Origin: Xenia sp. Carnegie-2017
Taxonomy: Eukaryota > Cnidaria > Anthozoa > Malacalcyonacea > Xeniidae
Assembly (NCBI RefSeq): GCF_021976095.1
Contig: NW_025813447.1
Span: 7,445,532 to 7,509,531 of the forward strand
DNA length: 64,000 nucleotides
Direction: 5' to 3'
Part shown: positions 1 to 12,244 of the stretch, one piece after another
How positions within the stretch are numbered: the first letter of the stretch is position 1
How the letters are laid out: each line of letters begins with the position of its first letter
Program-made: the position numbers and the translations under genes
Notes under the pieces: model-generated
Told to the model about the DNA's origin: nothing
The model's database searches: none
The model's input: the letters and a program-made list of their open reading frames with translations, nothing else

Positions 1-292
1 GACCCGTAAAATTCGACTTCCTTCATGGTAGAAACAATAATGCATTGAATATTATTGTAATTATCGACATATATGAGCTGCAAAAGAAACAAGATGGGGC
101 ATCGGCAAACGTTTAATGACGATGATGTAGCTATGTATGCTTGGTATTTTCTTCCGAAAATTTGCTCGTGCGTTGGCGTAGATGCTGCTGCGGAATATCT
201 ATAGAGCAGCTATCACCGATACAAGAACAGAAACGATAGATAAGATCATACCAGTACAACGTGGCAAATGAAATGTTAATGTCTGGAACAAA

Positions 293-3243
293 ATGGCCCA
301 AGCTAAAAGTAAGTGGATTTTCTGTGTACTTATAAATGTAACCAGTATCAATTATATCTTGCTTGTCAATATACTGGTAAAAACTGAAACAGAACGTTTT
401 TTAAAAGGTAATAGGCACAGTACTTTCTTGTATCTATACCATACATTATATACATAATCCTACAGTTGCATCTCTTTCACCAAACAGTTGGAGAAGAGCG
501 ATAAAGTTATGAAAAACAATGCATATCTACTTTGTTCGACCTCGTCAATGTATTTACACCAGCATCCACGTGCAACACGTAGAGAAACAACAAGAATTTG
601 CCAGCGCCATTTTTCGTCAATAATGGCCAATAACTGTAGCTAATTCATTCACAGTTTTGGACAATACACGGCAAGTCTATTTTCAAGTCAAGCAAAATAT
701 CTTCTCAACAATGTTAGTTGTCGTAAATATAAACAAATTCAATTGCACTAATTAATAAGACCAAGGTATAAATGTGTGTAGCTACATTTCAAAATGAGCT
801 GTGGTAATTTATTATAACGAACATTATATCTGCTATTGCTATAATACATTTATAACATAGTATATCTTTTTTCATGTCAATCTAAGAGTATACCTTCCTT
901 TCATACAAGAAAACTTGTTCAAACGGAAGTTCAGAAATATTCTCATTAAGTACATACAAGTACAATGAGAAGCAAGATTTATGTCAGGAATATATTTCAT
1001 TTTGCTTATTTAAGAGAGTTCAACTCCTCCTTGACTGAGAAACTTACGTTCGTTTTGAAATCAAAGGACCCCATTAAGGTTGTCTTGTGTTAACTTTGCA
1101 TTGCATGGAAGGCTCGACAACATTAAAAATAAAAAAATATCTTTATAGGCTTACGAGGCCCTACAGTGGCAATTGAAATGCATCATATAGCAATAGCTTT
1201 TGAAGATTATATTTGTAATTGAAAAGCCAAACGCAAAGATTACTTAAAGCATGACAAGTTAAGTGTTGATTCCTTTCGTGTATAGTTGGAGAAAAATGAC
1301 AAGAAAAAATATGATTTTCCACAGAATACCATTCATCTATGGATCATTTATCATGATTAAATTTATTGTTGTTGTTATCAAGCATTCTTACATGTTGACT
1401 TCTGCATTAAATTCTTTTATGTCATCTTACAAAAACTTAATATCTACCAGTCATGATAAATTTACAAATGCAAACATAAACATTAAACAAATAAAACTAC
1501 ATAAAACGACTATAAAAAATTTAAGACGCCTAGTTTGTAAGGACTTAACTTTTTCTTTTAATCACAGAGTCAACTTGATTTTGGACATCTCTCATTAATT
1601 CATTAGGTATAGCTTAAACCAATGGAACCTAATCTAGCTTTAGCTTTGACTCACGAAGGGTGCTGTCGCCTCTAATCCAATATTCTTCAAATGACTAAGA
1701 AACTTAAAATGATAGTCTTGGAACACAGGATAGATGAGGGAGGGGGGGGGTGGGGCGTTGAATTACTTCATAAACATCTAGAGTAGATTTTTCAATGAGA
1801 ACGAGTAAATAATTGTTTTATTATTGTGCATATAGAAAGTAAACGTAACAGCAGCAGAAAATCGCTGTATTTGTGGGAGTTTTTGTACGGACTGTTAGAA
1901 GATGAGGAGTGTAAACATGTGATAGAATGGACGAATAAGGAAGAAAGATTATTCTCAATCAACGATACGGAAGAACTTGCCAAGTTGTGGGGAATTGTAA
2001 AGAATCGACCAAAAATGGACCAGTTCAAGCTATTTCGAGCCATGAGAACCTATTATGATAGAGGATTGCTCAAAAAGGTATGTCTAACAATGAACAAGCT
2101 CCAAATTCAAGAGTGTACTTCTTCAAGTGTTTATTTAAGCGTGTGAGTTTATAAGTGTGTAAATTTTCATTGTTGCCATGGTGTGTATGACGAAGGTTGA
2201 TACAAAGTTAAGTCATATTGAAGTGAATTCCCAAGAATTCTTACCTTTCGCACAACAATAATTTTAGTACGCTTTATACATGCTGGTCTAATTGCGCATT
2301 TGACACTTTCTTGAATTTATCAATTCCAAGAATGCCATCACCAAAGAGTATCAAGTCAAATTGTATGAAGCCATCAGTTTGCTTATAAATGGTGTTTATG
2401 CAAAATACATGTCTAAATTACTAAAAAAACACTCAATGATCTTTACACGCCAAAAATAACCAAAACGACGAACACTTCAAATAATTGCCATTAGAGATTT
2501 CAACACACATCAAACATATTCTTTGTTGAGGTTCTTGTCCTGACAACTCTTTAAAAGTTGACCAGCCAGTCGACTAAAATGATCAGCATGTTCAAAGTTT
2601 TTTCTGATTGGTTTTTATGAATGTTTTCTCGTAAGATTGATGCACATGTACATCGAACTGTTTTTCTTGCCAAGTGAAGCTTCAAACACCTATCATTACG
2701 AAACGTGAAACTATTACAAATGCTTTACTCGTTTTATAGATAAAGGGCTACCATCGTGTCTATAAGTTTCTTTCCATACCATACGAGATGGACGGGTGTG
2801 GACAAAAAGCTGAATTACCAAACGAGAACACCGATAAAGACATGATTTTAACGAATACAAACGATCTTTTTGACCGTCTGAAAAGTTCGGAGGTTGACGT
2901 AAAGAAACGTCAATCATCGGAAGACCAATCCCGTTCATGGAAGTGCTTTCGCCCTCGAGTACAAAGCTCCTCGTCGTTTTCTAGTGAAAGTAGTTCCTCT
3001 AGTATGGACGATCAAAGAAATGATTCTTATTCAATATCCCTGATGAATGATGATGACGACATTACAGTGAATTCTTTATTGGACTCAGTTGACTACTCAA
3101 AATCCGTCATGACCAATCATAACAGACAAAACCTTATACCTCCAACAGACATCGACGACATTACAGTGAACTCTTTATTAGACTCAGCTGATTCCCGAAA
3201 ATACGTTACCGAAAATTTCCAAGCGTTAACTGATTCGTCTTAA
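293..3243 (+). CDS. ETS-domain transcription factor, tandem copy 1 (3 exons)
   Basis: Exons are 293-308, 1836-2077 and 2740-3243. Exon 1 encodes only MAQAK plus one base before a GTAAGT donor; exon 2 begins with the two bases that complete the codon, and intron 2 is phase 0. The 253-residue product has an ETS winged-helix domain at about residues 16-97, with the three family tryptophans (W19, W37, W57) and the recognition helix carrying both DNA-contact arginines (R73, R76). The rest is a serine-rich, acidic tail with a run of serines and two copies of DDITVNSLLDS at about 192-202 and 225-235. The role should be sequence-specific transcriptional regulation at GGAA/T sites in the nucleus; targets are unknown. 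The ELF/E74 group looks nearest but is not certain. The start is the only ATG that gives a consistent frame through the splice. Confidence 0.9.
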
Positions 3244-3678
3244 AAATGAGAACTGCCCAAGGAGATTTTGCGAGACAAAAACTTGATCACTGGTCCTACG
3301 ACACAAGAACGCATTTTATTTTAAATATGGTTAGCACCTGTGTGATCACGTATCATATATTTTTTAACTGGACTCGGTCGAATGAGCTTCCACTTTGATC
3401 TGGTGAAAAACATTTTCATTTATGGCAACACTGAAATATTATGGATTTGGATTTATTCATTTTATCGAATTGCGGAATTTATAACAGCAATACGTAAATC
3501 TCGTTGCGATACCAAGGCTACGGTTTTTATTGTCGACGCACACGTCACACATATGTACGACAGTAGGAATTATTTGTTGGTACTTGAAGTGGCATAAAAA
3601 GCTACGAAAATCATTACTGACACATGACTTTAACAAATTAAAGTACGAGATCATTTAGGGACATTCACTCGGTGGTTT

Positions 3679-3684
3679 AATAAA
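3679..3684 (+). terminator. Poly(A) signal of ETS copy 1
   Basis: AATAAA lies about 435 bp after the stop codon and is kept in all four units. The 3' flank between them carries no conserved frame, as expected for a 3' UTR. Confidence 0.5.
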
Positions 3685-4224
3685 AAACTAGTTCAAGCTT
3701 AAAGAATGTGTGAACCAAGATACGTTGAGCACTTTTGTTCATGTTTACATCGTTACTTTTTGAGCTTGCGGAACACCGAATTCAATTTCGTCACCAACGT
3801 CGTCAACTTTATTTGAAAGTTAGCAAATTAACTAAAACCTTATTTTACATCAATTATTATCGTTTGACTAACTTGCATAGACTGCAATAACAAAATCCGC
3901 CATTTTCTCGACACTCAAAATGGCCGACACGCTGTGATTAACGCGAAATGCATCTTGGTCGACACACATTCTTTAAGTTCATAATGCGAATATAAAAAGC
4001 AATTGAAAAATTGAAATACAAATTTTCTTCATTGTCCAGCATATAAGTGTAACAAGAAATTTTCGTGTATAATATTTGCTGCATACGATTTGAATGGAGA
4101 CAATTTTTTTAACTTTCTTCGGTGTTTTTTAATAGATTGACTGTAACAATGAATGTACTTTAAATGACCGTTGTCATGTACTTGCTAAAATTTGCGTTCA
4201 TCATCAGCGCTGAATTCAAAGGCA

Positions 4225-4964
4225 AATGATTTAGCTCTCAATCCTCTAGATGTCTAAGTACCATGTCAAGGTGAGACAAGGATGTCATCTTGAAAAGTGG
4301 CAAAAAGAAAACACAAAATGAAAAATCAGCTGAAAGAAGGTTTAAAATCTCAATCCTATCAAACATTTTGAAAATCAAACCTAGACTATCAACTTTGCAA
4401 CTGTCTATTAGCTCAGGAAAAGTAGATATTAGCCTTAAATATCGTCAGTTTTGCCACCTTTCAAGATGGCGGCCTGCCTTACTCGTAACTATGGAATTTC
4501 AGCGGAATCAGCTATCTAGATTGGATTCTAGGTCATCGAATAGACCATAAATTTTAATTTAAGATTACAACGATGACTATCTGTGCACGTGATTCGTTCT
4601 TGTAAAGACCACAGACCGAAATCGATGATTCTTTGAATCATTGTTTCCCAATGACCTTGAACCCAATCTACCAGATATCTGACTCCGCCGATATTGTATA
4701 GTAATGAGTGAGGCAAGCCGCCATCTTGAAATGTAGTGAAACTGACGGTATTTACGACTAATATCTTCTTTTGCTGAGTTGATAGACAGTCACAAAGTTG
4801 ATAGTCTAGGTTTAATTCTTGAAATATTTGATAGGATGAGTTTTTTAAACTTTGTTTTAATTGCCTTTTCATTTTGATTTTGCTTTTTGCCATCTTTCAA
4901 GATGACATCCTTGCTCACCTTGACACGGTAGTAAGAGATCTAGAAGATTGGGATCTAAATCATT
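4225..4964. mobile_element. Foldback (long inverted repeat) element, unit 1
   Basis: The left end reads AATGATTTAG and the right end is its complement, CTAAATCATT. From both ends inwards the arms pair for roughly 300 bp at perhaps 85 percent identity, including a shared TCTAGATGTC-like block, ACCGTGTCAAGGTGAG, GGATGTCATCTTGAAAG and an internal CAAGATGGCGGC block. About 130 bp in the middle is unpaired. No coding capacity is visible. The structure fits a foldback or MITE-like relic of a DNA transposon; I could not define a target-site duplication. A transcript would fold into a long hairpin. Confidence 0.8.
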
Positions 4965-7597
4965 GTTCTTACCACGCTAATGTACGAGGGTGTTATAAGC
5001 ATGGCGCTTATTACCACAAACATACTCCTTGCTGTTCGGCCTTTGCAAGTTGGAGTCGGTCGAATGAATGACAAAACTGAGCTACGATTAATCAAAAAGT
5101 AATTCATTGTTAATGTGATACTGTGAGAATTTTGTGATACAAAGTAATCGTTTTCTATTACTACTTATACTAGTTGATACAAAGCATGTTTGTAATCCCC
5201 CAATAATTCAAATTATCTCTCCGAGCATAATCAGACACAACGAAACCCTTTTAAAACTTTCTGCATTGTCTTATCATTTTCATCTGCATTTGATCCGAAG
5301 TGGAAGTCGCCCGTTTCCGACTTCTCACATTCAGCTCCTCTTTAAGTCGTTTATCAGCGGCAATCACACAATACATGTACCACTTCAAAAACAAAACAAT
5401 AATCGGGAGTAATTAGTTACTACATTGATAAAATTACATTTGGCTTTGAAAAAATGAACGGTGGTAATAATATTATACGCAGTTTCACAATATTATACGC
5501 TGTTATATTTTACGCAGCGAATGTGTTCTCCTGATTACGTCACATTCGGTACAGAGTCTCCTACTTCTAGGCCCAAAAAGTCCATTAAGATGAAATTTTC
5601 GACCTATCAAATATGTTGCAAATGTTCTTAAAATCATCTAAAGAAGTTATTTTCCTGACACTAGTGTAGGCACTTCAATATATTCCTGAAATATGCTTCG
5701 TTTTTGGAGAGTATAAAATATCTGAAATATCAGAAAGTGGGTACTGATTACAAAAAGCGACTGTAAAATGTTACAAGTGTGTTAACTATCTTCATCCGCT
5801 GGCTAGATTGTTCGAAGATGCACGCGCTGTAAGAGAAGGAACGCGCTCGTTTTCCAAACTTTATAAATGAAATTGAAGGAATTCGTAGTTTTGGATCTTG
5901 AAGTTGCAAATCTTTGGGATGTTGAAAACTCGCCCACATAGTGAACAAGACAAAGACACGTACGTCAGTAGCGCAGGAAGGTAGCGCTACAAGGGGCTTA
6001 ATTTTTTGTTTCAATTGAGAATCGAAATTAATTAATATTATTTCTTGGTCCAAATTTTACCAAGGCATTCTTACGACTTTACTTCAAATTATTATATTAT
6101 TGATAAAGGCTGTGTTTTATGATAACATATCTTACACACAAAGACACTTTGTTTTCTACATATATCATGCAAAGGCTTTTTGTGCTGCAAATCAAAGCAA
6201 AGGGATTTTCCCTTTCACGACATCATGCTAAACGAGATAAACTTTCTCGGATGCATGTATGCATAAATCTAGGCAAGCTATCTCTGTACAACTGACCAAA
6301 AAAATGAGAACGAACTTAAATTCGAATTATGATGAATGCATAGCATGCATACATAGTACCATTTGGACTTTCCAACTACTTAATGTTCTTAATCATTGAA
6401 ATACACGTTTTTATAAAAGCTCACGTATACACAGCTCTAGAACTGAAATATATGGTTGACGAATTTCGAATTTTGAGCTACGAATGCTAACGCCCGACAA
6501 TGGATTTGTTTTAAATCGATGGTTTAAGATATAGGAAGTCTATAGCTATGGAGTGCTAAATTTCCTTAAAATCTTTTTTCATAGAGCGTGCTACATAGCT
6601 ACTTAAGATACAGAGATCAGTAACTTATTTCAGGTTTTTTATTTATTCCTGCAGCTGTACATTTATATGGTATTAACTGCCTGAAGATACAATTCTACAC
6701 AAAAGTGTATTTTGAAAGTACCATTGAAGCTCTAAACAAGCTTGTCGCCACCCTTACGTGAATTTCAAATGATGACATTCAATGAGAACATCATGTCAAC
6801 TTGAGCAATGCTTCTGCATGTGTCTTAAGTACAACTTCTTTATACGAAATCCAAAAATTCTCAAATCTACCCCTGATTGTAGAGAGTTTGTTTTAAGACA
6901 GGAAGTCGATACTAATTACACCAAATAACTCTAGATCTTTATACGTTTGACTTGTCTCCATCCGATGACTTTAGATGTGCGTGCAATTTCGCACTGAAAA
7001 TATTCCATTCATTTTTTTAGCATATAATGACATTAAAATAAGGCAATTCAAACAGAAACGGATGTCTTATCCGAACAGTGCAACTTATAGATCTGCAAAG
7101 TTTTCCTGTATTGTATAGAATGTCTTTCGATGTCTTCGAATCAAGCTGGCTATTTCTACTTGCACAGACTGAGAGCATTCGAAGATAAATGCCCAACAGT
7201 ACAAATTGTACAAGTCGACCGGATTGTGAAAAAAACAAAGTCCTTTTCATCTTTTTTTAGCACAAATAGGCAGGAATACGAATGAAGATAAAAGTGGGAC
7301 GCGACTCACCCGTAAAATTCGACTTCCTTTGTGGTAGAAACAATAATGCATTGAATATTATTGTAATTATCGACATATATGAGCTGCCAAAGAAACAAGA
7401 TGGGGCATCGGCAAACGTTTAATGACGATGATGTAGCTATGTATGCTTGGTATTTTCTTCCGAAAATTTGCTCGTGCGTTGGCGTAGATGCTGCTGCGGA
7501 ATATCTATAGAGCAGCTATCACCGATACAAGAACAGAAACGATAGATAGATCATACCAGTACGACGTGGCAAATGAAATGTTAATGTCTGGAGCAAA
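4965..7597. other. Spacer between ETS copies 1 and 2, including the upstream region of copy 2
   Basis: I see no convincing gene here. The equivalent spacers are 12,245-14,880 and 19,887-22,531. A minus-strand frame of about 100 codons (5748-6053, 13,014-13,337 and 20,670-20,993) stays open in the three full spacers, but it has no recognisable domain or splice context and changes without bias towards silent sites. The last 300 bp before each exon 1 are nearly identical between copies and should contain the promoter. No strong TATA box stands out. Confidence 0.6.
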
Positions 7598-10537
7598 ATG
7601 GCCCAAGCTAAAAGTAAGTGAATTTTCTGTATACTTATAAATCTAACCAGTATCCATTACATCTTGCTTGTCAATTTGCTGGTAAAAACTGAAAGAGAAA
7701 GTTTATTAAAAGGTAATAGGCACAGTACTTTCTTGTATCTATACCATACAATATGTACATAATCCTATAGTTGCATCTCTTTCACCAAGCAGTTGGAGAA
7801 GAGCGATAAAGTTATGAAAAACAATGCATATCTACTTTGTTCGACCTCGTCAATGTATTTACACCAGCATCCACGTGCAACACGTACAGAAACAACAAAA
7901 ACTTGCCGGCGCCATTTTTCGTCAATAATGGCCAATAAATGTAGCTACTTCATTCACAGTGTTGGACAAAACACGGCAAGTCTATTTTCAAGTCAAGCAA
8001 AATATCTTCTCAACAATGTTAGTTGTCGTAAATATAAACAAATTCAATTGCACTAATTAATAAGACCAAGGTATAAATGTGTGTAGCTACATTTCAAAAT
8101 GAGCTGTGGTAATTTATTATAACCAACATTATATCTGCTATTGCTATAATACATGTATAACATAGTATATCTTTTTTCATGTCAATCTAAGAGTATACCT
8201 TCCTTTCACACAAGAAAATTTGTTCAAACGGAAGTTCAGAAATATTCTCATTAAGTACATACAAGTACAATGAGAAGCAAGATTTATGTCAGGAATATAT
8301 TTCATTTTGCTTATTTAAGAGAGTTCAACTCCTCCTTGACTGAGAAACTTACGTTCTTTTTGAAATCAAAGGACCCCATTAAGGTTGTCTTGTGTTAACT
8401 TTGCATTGCATGGAAGGCTCGACAACATTAAACATAGAAAATATCTTTATAGGTTTACGAGGCCCTACAGTGGCAATTGAAATGCATCATATAGCAATAG
8501 CTTTTGAAGATTATATTTGTAATTGAAAAGCCAAACGTAAAGATTACTTAAAGCATGACAAGTTAAGTGTTGATTCCTTTCATGTATAGTTGGAGAAAAA
8601 TGACAAGAAAAAATATGATTTTCCACAGAATACCATTCATCTATGGATCATTTATCATGATTAAATTTATTGTTGTTGTTATCAAGCATTCTTACATGTT
8701 GACTTCTGCATTAAATTCTTTTATGTCATCTTACAAGAACCTAATATCTACCAGTCATGATAAATTTACAAATGCAAACATAAACATTAAACAAATAAAA
8801 CTACATAAAACGACAATATGAAATTTAAGACTCCCAGTTTGTAAGGACTTAACTTTTTCTTTTAATCAGAGTCAACTTGATTTTGGACATCTCTCTTAAT
8901 TCATTAGGTATAGCTTAAACCAATGGAACCTAATCTAGCTTTAGTTTTGACTCACGAAGGGTATCTGTCGCCTCTAATCCAACATTCTTCAAATGATTAA
9001 GAAACTTAAAATGATAGTCGTGGAACACACGAGAGATGAGGGAGGAAGGGGCGTTGAATTACTTCATAAACATCTAGAGTAGATTTTTCAATAAGAACGA
9101 GTAAATAATTGTTTTATTATTGTGCATATAGAAAGTAAACGTAACAGCAGCAGAAAATCGCTGTATTTGTGGGAGTTTTTGTACGGACTGTTAGAAGATG
9201 AGGAGTGTAAACATGTGATAGAATGGACGAATAAGGAAGAAAGATTATTCTCAATTAACGATACGGAAGAACTTGCCAAGTTGTGGGGAACTGTAAAGAA
9301 TCGACCAAAAATGGACCAGTTCAAGCTATTTCGAGCAATGAGAACCTATTATGATAGAGGATTGCTCAAAAAGGTATGTCTAACAATGAACGAGCTCCAA
9401 ATTCAAGTGTACTTCTTCAAGTGTTTATTTAAGCGTGTGAGTTTATAAGTGTGTAAATTTTCATTGTTGCCATGGTGTGTATGACGAAGGTTGATACAAA
9501 GTTAAGTCATATTGAAGTGAATTCCCAAGAATTCTTACCTTTCGCACAACAATAATTTTAGTACGCTTTATACATGCTGGTCTAATTGCGCATTTGACAC
9601 TTTCTTGAATTTATCAATTCCAAGAATGCCATCACCAAAGAGTATCAAGTCAAATTGTATGAAGCCATCAGTTTGCTTATGAATGGTGTTTATGCAAAAT
9701 ACATGTCTAAATTACTAAAAAAACACTCAATGATCTTTACACGCCAAAAATAACCAAAATGACGAACACTTCAAATAATTGCCATTAGAGATTTCAACAC
9801 ACATCAAACATATTCTTTGTTGAGGTTCTTGTCCTGACAACTCTTTAAAAGTTGACCAGCCAGTCGACTAACATGATCAGCATGTTCAAAGTTTTTTCTG
9901 ATTGATTGTTATGAATGTTTTCTCGTAAGATTGATGCACATGTACATCGAACTGTTTTTCTTGCTAACTGAAGCTTCAAACACCTATCATTAGGAAACGT
10001 GAAACTATTACAAATACTTTACTCGTTTTATAGATAAAGGGCTACCATCGTGTCTATAAGTTTCTTTCCATACCATACGAGATGGACGGGTGTGGACAAA
10101 AAGCTGAATTACCAAACGAGAACACCGATAAAGACATGATTTTAACGAATACAAACGATCTTTTTGACCATCTGAAAAGTTCGGAGGTTGACGTGAAGAA
10201 ACGTCAATCATCGGAAGACCAATCCCGTTCATGGAAGTGCTTTCGCCCTCGAGTACAAAGCTCCTCGTCGTTTTCTAGTGAAAGTAGTTCCTCTAGTATG
10301 GACGATCAAAGAAATGATTCTTATTCAATATCCCTGATGAATGATGATGACGACATTACAGTGAATTCTTTATTGGACTCAGTTGACTACTCAAAATCCG
10401 TCATGACCAATCATAACAGACAAAACCTCATACCTCCAACAGACATCGACGACATTACAGTGAACTCTTTATTAGACTCAGCTGATTCCCGAAAATACGT
10501 TACCGAAAATTTCCAAGCGTTAACTGATTCGTCTTAA
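7598..10537 (+). CDS. ETS-domain transcription factor, tandem copy 2 (3 exons)
   Basis: Exons are 7598-7613, 9132-9373 and 10,034-10,537, with the same lengths (16, 242 and 504 nt) and phases as copy 1, giving 253 residues. The ETS domain keeps all three tryptophans and the recognition helix FRAMRTYYDRGLLKK. The clearest protein changes from copy 1 are I59T in the ETS domain and an arginine to histidine change at about residue 132 in the tail. The frame is fully intact and both splice sites match consensus, so it looks functional. It is probably regulated like its neighbours, since the upstream region is duplicated with it. Confidence 0.9.
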
Positions 10538-10972
10538 AAATGAGAACTGCCCAAGGAGATTTTGCGAGACAAAAACTTGATCACTGGTCCTACGACACAA
10601 GAACGCATTTTATTTTAAATATGGTTAGCACCTGTGTGATCACGTATCATATATTTTTTAACTGGACTCGGTCAAATGAGCTTCCACTTTGATCTGGTGA
10701 AAAACATTTTCATTTATGGAAACACTGAAATATCATGGATTTAGATTTATTCATTTTTTCGAATTGCGGAATTTATAACAGCAATACGTAAATCTCGTTG
10801 CGATACCAAGGCTACGGTTTTTATTGTCGACGCACACGTCACACATATGTAGGACAGTAGGAATTATTTGTTGGTACTTGAAGTGGCATAAAAAGCTACG
10901 AAAATCATTACTGACACATGACTTTAACAAATTAAAGTACGAGATCATTTAGGGATATTCACTCGGTGGTTT

Positions 10973-10978
10973 AATAAA
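10973..10978 (+). terminator. Poly(A) signal of ETS copy 2
   Basis: AATAAA stands at the place equivalent to that in copy 1, about 435 bp after the stop. Confidence 0.5.
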
Positions 10979-11504
10979 AAACTAGTTCAAGCTTAAAGAA
11001 TGTGTGAACCAAGATACGTTGAGCACTTTTGTTCATGTTTACATCGTTACTTTTTGAGCTTGCGGAACACTGAATTCAATTTCGTCACCAACGTCGCCAA
11101 CTTTATTTGAAAGTTAGCAAATTGACTAAAACCTTATTTTACATCAATTATTATCGTTTGTCTAACTTGCATAGACTGCAATAACAAAATCCGCCATTTT
11201 CTCGACACTCAAAATGGCCGACACGCTGTGATTAACGCGAAATGCATCTTGGTCGACACACATTCTTTAAGTTCATAATGCGAATATAAAAGCAATTGAA
11301 AATTGACATTCAAATACAAATTCTTCATTGTCCAGCATATAAGTATAACAAGAAATTTTCGTGTATAATATATATTTGCTGCATATGAATTGAATGGAGA
11401 AGTGTTTTTTAATAGTTTGACTGTAACAATGAATGTACTTTAAATAACCTTTGTCATGTACTTGCTAAAATCTGCGTTCATCATCAGCGCTGAATTCAAA
11501 GACA

Positions 11505-12244
11505 AATGATTTAGCTCTCAATCCTCTAGATGTCTAACTACCGTGTCAAGGTGAGACAAGGATGTCATCTTGAAAGGGTGGCAAAAAGCAAAACACAAAA
11601 TGAAAAATCAGCTGAAAGAAGGTTTAAAACTCAATCCTATCAAACATTTTGAAAATCAAACCTAGACTATCAACTTTGCAACTGTCTATTAGCTCAGGAA
11701 AAGCAGATATTAGCCTTAAATATCGTCAGTTTTTACCTTTCAAGATGGCGGCTTGCCTCACTCGTAACTATGGAATTTCAGCGGAATCAGCTATCTAGAT
11801 TGGATTCTAGGTCATCGAATAGACCATAAATTTTAATTTAAGATTACAACGATGACTATCTGTGCACGTGATTCGTTCTTGTAAAGACCACAGACCGAAA
11901 TCGATGATTCTTTGAATCATTGTTACCCAATGACCTTGAACCCAATCTACTAGATATCTGACTCCGTTATAGAGGGCTCTGATAGTAATGAGTGAGGCAA
12001 GCCGCCATCTTGAAATGTGGTAAAACTGACGATATTACGACTAATATCTTCTTTTGCTGAGTTGATAGATAGACAGTCACAAAGTTGATAGTCTAGGTTT
12101 AATTCTTGAAATATTTGATAGGATGAGTTTTTTAAACTTTGTTTTAATTGCCTTTTCATTTTGATTTTGCCATCTTTCAAGATGACATCCTTGCTCACCT
12201 TGACACGGTAGTAAGACATCTAGAAGATTGGGATCTAAATCATT
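11505..12244. mobile_element. Foldback element, unit 2
   Basis: This is the same 740-bp near-palindrome at the same place in the unit, so it was present before the array expanded. Its right arm has variants (GTAAGACATC) shared with unit 3 but not with units 1 and 4. Confidence 0.8.

Noticed and set aside
1792-2043. Minus-strand frame opposite ETS exon 2, present in all units
   Set aside because: It is a shadow of the conserved ETS coding sequence.
3382-3597. 71-codon plus-strand frame after the ETS stop
   Set aside because: It is interrupted in unit 2 and lies before the poly(A) signal, so it is most likely 3' UTR.
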